From UBA5793 sp040255465 (GTDB lineage Bacteria > Planctomycetota > Phycisphaerae > Phycisphaerales > UBA5793), in assembly GCA_040255465.1 (NCBI GenBank), contig JBDZVA010000009.1, forward strand, positions 19,903 to 83,902: 64,000 nucleotides of DNA, written 5' to 3'. Position 1 is the first letter of the stretch, and each line of letters opens with the position of its first letter. Positions 50,820-57,912 of this stretch are shown piece by piece. The notes under the pieces are model-generated. The model made no database searches and had not been told where the DNA came from. It saw only the letters and a program-made list of their open reading frames with translations. The position numbers and the translations under genes are program-made.

Positions 50820-51754
50820 TGGCTCTTCTCGCAGAGTATGGGCTCATTCCAGATGTATTCGATACGACGTGCTACTCAACCGCGGATCTTGCGGATGCGC
50901 ACTTGCAGCATCTCAAGGAGATTCTGCTCTGCGAAGGTGTCGTGCGCAATTTCCGCGACGGTGCGTGGCTGAAGGAATTCGAGGGTGAGACTAGACCGTG
51001 GCACAAGCGAGGTCGAGAGCTTTTGAAGAAGCTTGTGACTCAGAATCGTCTTCAACTGGACCGTCCACACCTCGCTACCGCACCAACAACTGATATCGAG
51101 TGGTGCGATGAGGCGATAGCGTCGCACCGAACGCGCGCCTTGGGTGGGATCATCAGCACACAATCGACGTCTGAGCAGTTTTCGAAGGAACCATTGGTTG
51201 CACCGATCACCAAGCTCTCTAGTGCCGCATGGTGGGCTAATCGTAGCCCGTCAGTTCGTTTGGGAAGAAACCTTTCGGATTACAAGCGGCACTTGGAACC
51301 AGTACTTGGGTGCGCCAACTCGATCATGCTCATTGACGCCCACTGCGACCCCTCAATCCAGAGATACGCTGATATCTCGCCGCTGATATGCTACGTGGCA
51401 GGACGAAATCCACAACCGGTAATCGAGATTCATCGCGTGTGTTACGTTGGTTCAGGAGCTAGACGGGAGATCGTGACTCCAGGAACCTGGGAGGACAGGT
51501 TCAATCAAGCAATGGGACCGCAGCTCGCGGCTGCAGGATTGAGAGTTGAGGTGTTCATTTGGGATGAGTTTCATGACAGATATGTCATTAGCGATTTGGT
51601 TGGAATCGCATTACTCAATGGGCTTGATACAACGACTGCCCCGGATGCGAGAACCACGTGGAGTCGGTTGGGACGGGTAGATCGGGACGACATCCAACGA
51701 GAGTTTGATCCAGCGGCGAAACGGCACCAACTGCGACATCGCTTCACGATCTAG
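50819..51754 (+). CDS. PLD-like partner protein of the DUF3696 ATPase
   Basis: 311 aa from ATG50819; the longer reading from 50774 runs into the ATPase gene. The C-terminal half reads NSIMLIDAHCDPSIQRYADI ... VEIHRVCYVGSG region then LRVEVFIWDEFHDRYVISD, resembling a single phospholipase-D-like HxD/HxK half (FHDRYVI). Many PLD-fold proteins in such pairs are nucleases or phosphodiesterases. N-terminal part helical, unassigned. The 3' end overlaps the convergent recombinase helper by 11 bp. Confidence 0.68.
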   Translation: MALLAEYGLIPDVFDTTCYSTADLADAHLQHLKEILLCEGVVRNFRDGAWLKEFEGETRPWHKRGRELLKKLVTQNRLQLDRPHLATAPTTDIEWCDEAIASHRTRALGGIISTQSTSEQFSKEPLVAPITKLSSAAWWANRSPSVRLGRNLSDYKRHLEPVLGCANSIMLIDAHCDPSIQRYADISPLICYVAGRNPQPVIEIHRVCYVGSGARREIVTPGTWEDRFNQAMGPQLAAAGLRVEVFIWDEFHDRYVISDLVGIALLNGLDTTTAPDARTTWSRLGRVDRDDIQREFDPAAKRHQLRHRFTI

Positions 51755-52178
51755 CACCTTCGCGGCGCGCCGGAAGTCCCTTGGTCGGGATGGAATGAAC
51801 ACGGTGCCAGCACTGCCGTTGCAGCGTCCAGCTGCAAGTTCGGAGGATTGGTCGTACTTCCCGTTCCGTGATGGGATCTCTTCCCGTATGAACTTCTGGC
51901 AAGTGTAACACTTCCTCCTGTATGTCCGGCGCGAGATTGAGCAGATTCATGATCTGCGTCATCCGCGGCTGGGTGACGTGGGCGAGGCGGGCGAGTTCCG
52001 ACTGGTTGGCGACAACGCCGTCCGCGAGCAACTGGTCGAATCGGATCGCCAGCGCCATCAGTTTGGAGATTCGCGGGATGCGACCCTGTGGCGCGGACTT
52101 CGCCGGCGCCGGGCCAATGATGGCGCGCTTGCGGTTGCCCTTGACGGCGAAGTGAATCTGGCGGGTGACGGTGGTCAT
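51744..52178 (-). CDS. Serine-recombinase helper protein (HTH)
   Basis: 144 aa from ATG52178, overlapping the recombinase stop (ATGA). Conserved text KRAIIGPAPA, GRIPRISKLMALAIRFDQLL and a helix-turn-helix NQSELARLAHVTQPRMTQIMNLLNLAPDIQEE (about 73-105). It is the protein that accompanies large serine recombinases in planctomycetes and alphaproteobacteria; presumably it assists DNA recognition. Confidence 0.82.
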   Translation of the reverse strand: MTTVTRQIHFAVKGNRKRAIIGPAPAKSAPQGRIPRISKLMALAIRFDQLLADGVVANQSELARLAHVTQPRMTQIMNLLNLAPDIQEEVLHLPEVHTGRDPITEREVRPILRTCSWTLQRQCWHRVHSIPTKGLPARREGARS

Positions 52179-53755
52179 GCAGCCTCCTCGGTGCGGCGAC
52201 GGGCCAACGAGGCGATACTCGTGGGTCGGAATGTGACGGACACACTGCCGGCCTTGGCGTCGTACTCGACGGCGGAAATCAGCAGATTGAGCAAGCGGGC
52301 CTGCTCGCGTGGGCTGAGATTGGCCCACAGCCTGTCGAAGTCGGCAAATGCGGCTTCTGCCTCGGCGCGAGTGATGGTCTCGCGTTCGAGGTCTGCGATG
52401 CGGATGTTCAACTCGCCGCCACGCTGTTCGCCGCTTCGGATGCGGTCGTTCAGATCGGCGATCTTCGCCGTGACCTCACTTCCAGTTCGGCCATCCTTCA
52501 CCAGTCGCCGCAACTCCTGATGGTGGCGGGTGAGTTCGCGCTTGAGATCGTCGCGTTCCGTGGCCAGTGCCGCGCACTCGCCGCCAATTGTGGCCTTCGC
52601 CTCGGTGAGCACCTGCGCGAGGAGCGCCTTGTCGGTTGCCAGTGCCCGCACTTCGTCCACCACGACACGTTCGATCTCCTGGGCCGGCAGCGTTCCTGAT
52701 TCACATGCGTGGGCACCGGTCTTGATCGCCCGTACGCAGCGGTAATAGCGGTAGAACCGCCCCTTGCGGCCGCTGCTGAAGGTGTGGGTCATGGCGTGGC
52801 CGCAGCCTTTGCATTTCAACAGACCTCGCAGGAGAGCGCCGTACTTGTTCCGGACCTGGGCACCCCCAGAGCGTCCATTCTGGCTGAGCAGGGTCTGGAC
52901 CTTGTCGAAGAGCTCCTGGCTGATGATCTCCTCATGCTCGCCTTCGTAGGCTTCGCCCTTGTGGACGATCTTGCCCGTGAGGATCGGGTTGGTCAGAAGC
53001 ACATGGAGCGTGGCCTTGTCGAATGGCCGCCCGCCGAGTTTCGTGCCCTTCCTGGTCACTCGCCGCTTGTTGACCCAGCCCCGGCGAGCCAGTTCGCTGG
53101 TCACGGGCTGGAGCGAACCCTTATCGAGGTACATGGCGAAGATCTCGCGGACCTGCGCCGCCTCCCGGGCATTGATGACCAGCCGCGGGCTCGGGCCGTT
53201 GCGATCAACGTCGTATCCCAGGACCGGAACGCCACCCGCCCACTTGCCCTTGCGCTTCTGGGCCGCAACCTTGTCGCGGATTCGCTCGCCGATGATTTCG
53301 CGCTCGAACTGGGCGAAGGACAGGAGGATGTTCAGCGTGAGCCGACCCATCGAATGGGTCGTGTTGAACTGCTGGGTGACCGAGACGAACGACACACCGT
53401 GATTCTCGAAGGTCTCCATGATGCGCGAGAAGTCCAGCAGCGAACGGCTCAATCGATCGACCTTGTAGACGACGACGCAGTCGATGCCGCCGGACTCGAT
53501 GTCGCGCAGGAGCCGCGCCAATGCCGGCCGTTCCATGCTCCCGCCGGAGAAACCGCCGTCGTCGTATCGCTCCGGCAGGCACGTCCAGCCTTCCGCTTTC
53601 TGGCTGGCGATGAACGCTTCGGCGCTCTCGCGCTGAGCGTCGAGCGAGTTGAACTCCTGATCGAGCCCTTCCTCGCTGGATTTGCGGGTGTAGATGGCGC
53701 AACGCACGTGACGATTCTCGACCCCGCCGTTGCCGTTGGATCGTCGCCGACTCAC
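52175..53755 (-). CDS. Large serine recombinase / integrase
   Basis: 526 aa from GTG53755 (GGAGGTGCGGCC upstream; GTGA overlap with the previous stop). Catalytic N-domain AIYTRKSSEEGLDQEFNSL with nucleophile Ser in YTRKSS, then SLLDFSRIMETFENHGVSF and FAQFEREIIGERIRDK. A recombinase domain, a zinc ribbon (LLKCKGCGHAMTHTF ... CVRAIKTGAHACESG) and a coiled coil (~410-490) follow. It should integrate and excise DNA at att sites. It is the best integrase candidate for the element to its left. Confidence 0.93.
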   Translation of the reverse strand: MSRRRSNGNGGVENRHVRCAIYTRKSSEEGLDQEFNSLDAQRESAEAFIASQKAEGWTCLPERYDDGGFSGGSMERPALARLLRDIESGGIDCVVVYKVDRLSRSLLDFSRIMETFENHGVSFVSVTQQFNTTHSMGRLTLNILLSFAQFEREIIGERIRDKVAAQKRKGKWAGGVPVLGYDVDRNGPSPRLVINAREAAQVREIFAMYLDKGSLQPVTSELARRGWVNKRRVTRKGTKLGGRPFDKATLHVLLTNPILTGKIVHKGEAYEGEHEEIISQELFDKVQTLLSQNGRSGGAQVRNKYGALLRGLLKCKGCGHAMTHTFSSGRKGRFYRYYRCVRAIKTGAHACESGTLPAQEIERVVVDEVRALATDKALLAQVLTEAKATIGGECAALATERDDLKRELTRHHQELRRLVKDGRTGSEVTAKIADLNDRIRSGEQRGGELNIRIADLERETITRAEAEAAFADFDRLWANLSPREQARLLNLLISAVEYDAKAGSVSVTFRPTSIASLARRRTEEAA

Positions 53756-54258
53756 GGCCGCACCTCCAACTGGAAGAAACGGAATCCGTTGATGTGGCTG
53801 CCGGTCACCTTCTTGGCGATCGCGGTGAGGGTGCGGTAGCGCTGGCCGTCCCACTCGAATCCCTGACCATCGTCGAGCACTACGACGCGGATCGTGCGGC
53901 TCTTGTACTTGCGGACGATGGCCGATCCGGGCGGCGGCAGGCGCGGGTCGCGCGGCTCGGCCGTCGAGACCGCACGTGTCGCAGTGGGAGGGGCGTCCGG
54001 CTCGGGCGGGTGAATCTGCGTGCGCGGCGCCATGACGCGCACGTCGGCGTCATCGGCCAGTTCAGCAGCGCGACGTCGCGCCCGCTCGGAGAGGTCGCCT
54101 TCCGCGTTGGCCTGAATCCGCCAGGCGATCTTGCGAATGAGATACGCCCGGTGTCGGGTGCGGCAGGGTTGTTTGCAGAGTTCCTCGTACCGTTCGACGA
54201 GTTCGCTCGTCGTCATTCGTTGCAGCGCATTGATCTCGCGTTCAATCGTCGTCGGCAT
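53752..54258 (-). CDS. DUF2924 protein
   Basis: 168 aa from ATG54258 (AAGGAG eight bases before). N-terminus TTIEREINALQRMTTSELVERYEELC then RHRAYLIRKIAWRIQA is the DUF2924 signature; the C-terminus IRVVVLDDGQGFEWDGQRYRTLTAIAKKVTGSHINGFRFF is the typical DUF2924 end (about 125-165). This family always seems to travel with serine recombinases. GTGA overlap with the recombinase indicates coupling. Confidence 0.85.
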   Translation of the reverse strand: MPTTIEREINALQRMTTSELVERYEELCKQPCRTRHRAYLIRKIAWRIQANAEGDLSERARRRAAELADDADVRVMAPRTQIHPPEPDAPPTATRAVSTAEPRDPRLPPPGSAIVRKYKSRTIRVVVLDDGQGFEWDGQRYRTLTAIAKKVTGSHINGFRFFQLEVRP

Positions 54259-54291
54259 GTGGTGGCTCCTTTCGGACATGGAGACGCGGCC

Positions 54292-54501
54292 CTAACCGCG
54301 GGGCCGGTTCACCACAGTGAGGCGCGAAGGCTCGCCGAGTTCAAGTGCGATGTTGCCGGAATCTGTGGATTCCGCGGGAGGCGTCGATGCTCGCGTCCGG
54401 GCGGCGCGGACGTGCCGGACGACGCCACATGCGAGGATGCGGGCGACCTCGGCACGGCGGTCGGCGGGGGATATGGTTGCGGGATCCGTGGTGGTGGGCA
54501 C
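54292..54501 (-). CDS. Small recombinase-cassette protein
   Basis: 69 aa from GTG54501 (GGAG six bases before; an earlier GTG is at 54516). It reads ISPADRRAEVARILACGVVRHVRA, a short pattern seen ahead of DUF2924/recombinase cassettes, then a polar tail. Small HTH-like or structural partner; function unknown. Confidence 0.6.
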   Translation of the reverse strand: MPTTTDPATISPADRRAEVARILACGVVRHVRAARTRASTPPAESTDSGNIALELGEPSRLTVVNRPRG

Positions 54502-54756
54502 GGCAGACTCCGGCACAGAACATGATGCGGCGCGCGAAGAGCGCCGTCATGGGTTACCTATGCCGAGCGAGGCGGGGCTGCCCGGTAGTTGAACTGATCT
54601 CTTCCGCTGCACGCCTATTAGTTTGCGGGCGGAGGCGGTCTTGGTCCAAAAGAGAGAGTGCGAGAAATGCAAGTGAACTGCCAACTCGCGCACGGGCTAT
54701 ACTGCTGCGTCTGGTCATTCGCATTATCGCGGTTGCCTACCCTGTAGGGAGGACGC

Positions 54757-55518
54757 ATGAGCCGCACAGGGAACTCTGAAGACCCTTGGACTAGGCGAAT
54801 CCTGCTGTTCATTCAGCTTGCTGGGTGTGGCTTGATTCTCCTCAGTGTCTGGGTGCTAATCTGGCCTCCAGATGCCGTCAAACCGAACCATCTTCTGGCC
54901 TTTGTAGCCTGCATAGTCTTGGGGTTCGCTTTGGCTCTTGCTCCATCCGTTTCGCGCCTGAAGGTGCCAAATCTGCTGGATCTGCGAATGCGCGAGCTCG
55001 TTGGTGCGCAAGCGATTCTTGCGAACCGGGTCGATCGTCTGGTGGAGAGAATAGACGTTCGGGCTACTGCCCGTTCTGATGCATCCGCGACGTCAGTGGT
55101 TCAAGTTCGCAACATCCTGAATCATATGATGCAGAATGAGAATTCGGAGTCAAAGTGTCAAATACCTATTCGTTCCTTCGTTTGTGCCGTGGCCATTGCA
55201 CTTCGAGATACTCCCCTAGGTGAACGAGCGGAGCTCATGGAGTCCATTCCAGATGGCGGGCTCGACATTCAAGAATGGACCGAAGTAGGAGCGCAGCGAG
55301 GGTTCTCAGTCGAAGACCTTCAATTGCTTGAGTACTTTACTCTGGTGAGAGCAGATGGCGATCGTGATACAGCAGTCCGCATTCATCTAACAGAGATCGG
55401 ACGAAAGTACTGTGACTTGGTCCGCTTGGACGCTGCCCTCGATGAAGCGTCCCCTGATCTTCGCGAAGGTCTATCGACTGTAGTTCGGGCAGCAGGTGGT
55501 TTGTCCGCCGGCTCGTAG
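54757..55518 (+). CDS. Two-span membrane protein with winged-helix-like C-terminus
   Basis: 253 aa, AGGGAGGACGC before the ATG. Two hydrophobic helices (ILLFIQLAGCGLILLSVWVL and LLAFVACIVLGFALALAPSV) lead to a short helical segment (VGAQAILANRVDRLVERID) and a C-terminal cytoplasmic region ending in a wHTH-like LQLLEYFTLVRADGDRDTAVRIHLTEIGRKY. A possible -10 TATACT is at 54698-54703. It lies 26 bp before a polyprenyl synthase gene; a joint role in sensing or modifying membrane lipids is inferred from position. Confidence 0.68.
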   Translation: MSRTGNSEDPWTRRILLFIQLAGCGLILLSVWVLIWPPDAVKPNHLLAFVACIVLGFALALAPSVSRLKVPNLLDLRMRELVGAQAILANRVDRLVERIDVRATARSDASATSVVQVRNILNHMMQNENSESKCQIPIRSFVCAVAIALRDTPLGERAELMESIPDGGLDIQEWTEVGAQRGFSVEDLQLLEYFTLVRADGDRDTAVRIHLTEIGRKYCDLVRLDAALDEASPDLREGLSTVVRAAGGLSAGS

Positions 55519-55544
55519 CGAGAGTTGTGATGGAGGAATACTTC

Positions 55545-56654
55545 ATGGTGAATGGAACACCAGCTGACTTCAATTCGTGGTGGGAGCCTCGGAAGGTAGA
55601 GGTGGAGCAACAGGTGGCTTCCCATCTGAATGTGCTTTTGAGGCGGGTCGAAAGCGAGTTCCGCAGTCCGGCCGTCGAGCGAGTTGTCCGACAGTTCAAT
55701 GACTTTTGTCTTGGCGGAAAGATGCTCCGAGCCGCCCTCGTGGAACTGGGTTACCTTGCGGCTGGCGGTCGAAACATCCCGCAAATCCGGCAGTTGCAGG
55801 CTGCCGTGGAGATCGTCCATTCGTCTCTGTTGGCACATGATGATGTGATAGACCGGTCGAGCAAACGCCGAGGAAAACCCACACTGCACGTTGCTGCCGA
55901 GCAGTACCATCGCGAACAAAACTACTTGGGCGATCCCGTAAATTACGGACGAGCAATGGGAATTCTATCTGGGGATTTGGGATCGTTTATTGCCATGGAT
56001 CTCGCTCTAACGTGCGGGCTTCGGGATGGCGACAAACTTGCTGCGATGCGGCTGCTATTTGGTAGCTTGGTAGAGACTGCATGCGGTGAGATCATGGATG
56101 TTGATGTTGCCGCTCTACCACACCCGACAGAGAACGACATCTTCCAAGCAACCAAATTCAAGACCGCGAATTACACCATCGTTGCTCCGATGAGACTGGG
56201 GGAGATTGCCGCAGCGGTTCGACGTAGTCTAGAGGCTGCCATCAAGGGGTTTGGTCTTCCACTCGGACAGGCCTATCAAATTCGTGATGACTACCTGGGG
56301 TTGTTCGCCGAGGAAGCAGAGACCGGCAAGCCAGCGATCTCTGATTTGGCTGAGGGCAAGAAAAGCTATCTCTGGTTCTTGGCGATGCAGCGAGGTGATG
56401 ACAGCCAGAAGCGAAGACTTCGCGCACTTTTTGGTAGCGAGTCTGTCGGACCGCCGGAGTTGGAGGAGGTGCGAAGTCTGCTAAGGAGCATGGAGGTTGA
56501 CAGGGCCGCGAGCGAGAGAGTGGACGAGCTGGTGCAGGCGGCTGTCGACAGTATCCCTGCACTCACGACAGACGAGGGCCTACGCGCGGTACTAGCTGGG
56601 CTTTGCCGGACTGTGTCGTGCACTTCCTCGGGGCGTCCCAAAAGCCCGCGCTGA
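55545..56654 (+). CDS. Polyprenyl diphosphate synthase
   Basis: 369 aa from ATG55545 (GGAGGAA upstream). First aspartate-rich motif DDVID in LLAHDDVIDRSSKRRGKPT and second QIRDDYLGLF, binding the Mg-diphosphates; GGKMLRAALVELGYLAAGG also matches the family's GKxxRP-like start. It extends an allylic diphosphate with IPP. It has a long N-terminus and an unusual small tail (CTSSGRPKSPR), and it is isolated from other isoprenoid genes beside a membrane protein in an accessory region. Confidence 0.9.
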   Translation: MVNGTPADFNSWWEPRKVEVEQQVASHLNVLLRRVESEFRSPAVERVVRQFNDFCLGGKMLRAALVELGYLAAGGRNIPQIRQLQAAVEIVHSSLLAHDDVIDRSSKRRGKPTLHVAAEQYHREQNYLGDPVNYGRAMGILSGDLGSFIAMDLALTCGLRDGDKLAAMRLLFGSLVETACGEIMDVDVAALPHPTENDIFQATKFKTANYTIVAPMRLGEIAAAVRRSLEAAIKGFGLPLGQAYQIRDDYLGLFAEEAETGKPAISDLAEGKKSYLWFLAMQRGDDSQKRRLRALFGSESVGPPELEEVRSLLRSMEVDRAASERVDELVQAAVDSIPALTTDEGLRAVLAGLCRTVSCTSSGRPKSPR

Positions 56655-57329
56655 GAGTCGCTCCTCATCACCGTCGCTGAATTCGCTGTCCCGACGATTC
56701 GCGACGGCACGCAGGTTGAAGGCATGTGGCTTCGACACTTGTATGACTGATGGGTGAGGTACCATGCCCTGCGTTCTCGCTCAATTGCTTCGCTTTCGGC
56801 TTCCGGAACCACACGACCGCCGATTACTGTTGTGTGGGACCTACCGGATTCCCACGAACACCGTCGCGCCGCCTCACCTCGCGCAACAGTGGGGGTTGCG
56901 CTCCCTACTGGGGAGACAACCCCCTCATAACCCCGTACCCTGCTAAACAGAGACTCGGAGAGACTTTTGGCCCAAACCGGCGCTTTTGGCGACCCCGGCC
57001 GCGCCCATCGGTTATGACCCCGGCGCGAGCGGAGACACGGCCCGACATCGACGCCCTCGCCAAGTCCTTGCAGAACAGTGGCCTGCCAACGCAAACGCCG
57101 CCGAGGTCTCTAGGCGGCGGGTTCGTTAAACCACAGGGCCGGCTGCGTTTGCAACCGGCCCTTCAATAGCGGGGGCGCGATAGTGCTCGCAACGGCGCAA
57201 GCGGGGGAGAGAGACACGCGAGGTGAGTGGCGATTTCGCAAGTTGCAAATGCTAGATCGGAGTGGGCGTCATTGTCCCATCAAGAGGCCAGATCCTATCG
57301 ACCCAAGTCGTCCACTGCCGAATGGCAGG
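56655..57329. other. Gene-poor gap
   Basis: 675 bp between the polyprenyl synthase and the zinc-ribbon membrane protein. Short ORFs here show no family text and have no ribosome sites. A stretch from about 57014 (PDIDALAKSL) may be the end of a broken gene. One strong inverted repeat is at 57136-57161. No tRNA was found. Confidence 0.5.
57136..57161. terminator. Strong hairpin, terminator-like
   Basis: GGGCCGG (57136-57142) and CCGGCCC (57155-57161) are perfect arms; inner bases TGC and GCA can pair as well around a GTTT loop. No long T-tract follows on either side, so it may stop transcription with help or be a recombination landmark. Confidence 0.4.
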
Positions 57330-57884
57330 TCAGTCAGGACTTGAATCTGATCGATGCGGCTGGTGGCGTGGCTCGGCTCGAGTAGGCTGTGGGGCAAATG
57401 TTTGCCCGCACTCGGGGCACTTTGCATCGTCCGCGAGTCCTATGCGCGGGTAGCCACACGGGCAGAATCCCGGGTGAGTGCGATTTCTTCGTCGCCAGAG
57501 CATCAGGGTGGGGAGCCCGCACACGACCAGTGGCGCCCAGAGAGGAATGAATACCTCCCAAAATGCCATTCCCACCGACGCCGAATTCCGATACTCAATC
57601 CACAGCTTCCATCGCGGTGATGAATCCCGGATGCGCTCCCACTTCCACCCATTGGGGCCGAACCACCCAGACATACCCTGTCTGTCAGCCAACCGGAGAA
57701 TTCGAAGTCCGCCCTCCGAACATTGAATGCCGAGTCCGTAGATCCCACCGGAATGAATGCGACTGCTGTCCCATCTGACACTATACCAGCCGCTGAGCAG
57801 CCAGGTCAGAACCAGTGCCCCACACACGTGGACGCCACTCCACCTGAGTGCCGCATTCGCTGTTTCTCCGCGACCGCGCTTCAT
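57330..57884 (-). CDS. Membrane protein with C-terminal zinc ribbon (Phycisphaerae type)
   Basis: 184 aa from ATG57884 (AGGATG before it). One N-terminal helix (VHVCGALVLTWLLSGWYSV), an external part (~35-125), a second helix (VFIPLWAPLVVCGLPTLMLW) and a zinc ribbon CPCGYPRIGLADDAKCPECG. Short proteins with this CxxCGYxxxGL...CPECG end occur in very many copies in Phycisphaerae genomes and are thus a lineage marker; function unknown. It follows the RHS gene on the same strand (28 bp). Confidence 0.8.
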   Translation of the reverse strand: MKRGRGETANAALRWSGVHVCGALVLTWLLSGWYSVRWDSSRIHSGGIYGLGIQCSEGGLRILRLADRQGMSGWFGPNGWKWERIRDSSPRWKLWIEYRNSASVGMAFWEVFIPLWAPLVVCGLPTLMLWRRRNRTHPGFCPCGYPRIGLADDAKCPECGQTFAPQPTRAEPRHQPHRSDSSPD

Positions 57885-57912
57885 GCCACATCCTGACCCA
57901 TCAGGCACCACC

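Noticed and set aside
56750..57169. 139-codon plus-strand ORF in the gap after the polyprenyl synthase
   Set aside because: No ribosome site, no domain text, runs through the hairpin at 57136-57161; at most a decayed gene end.
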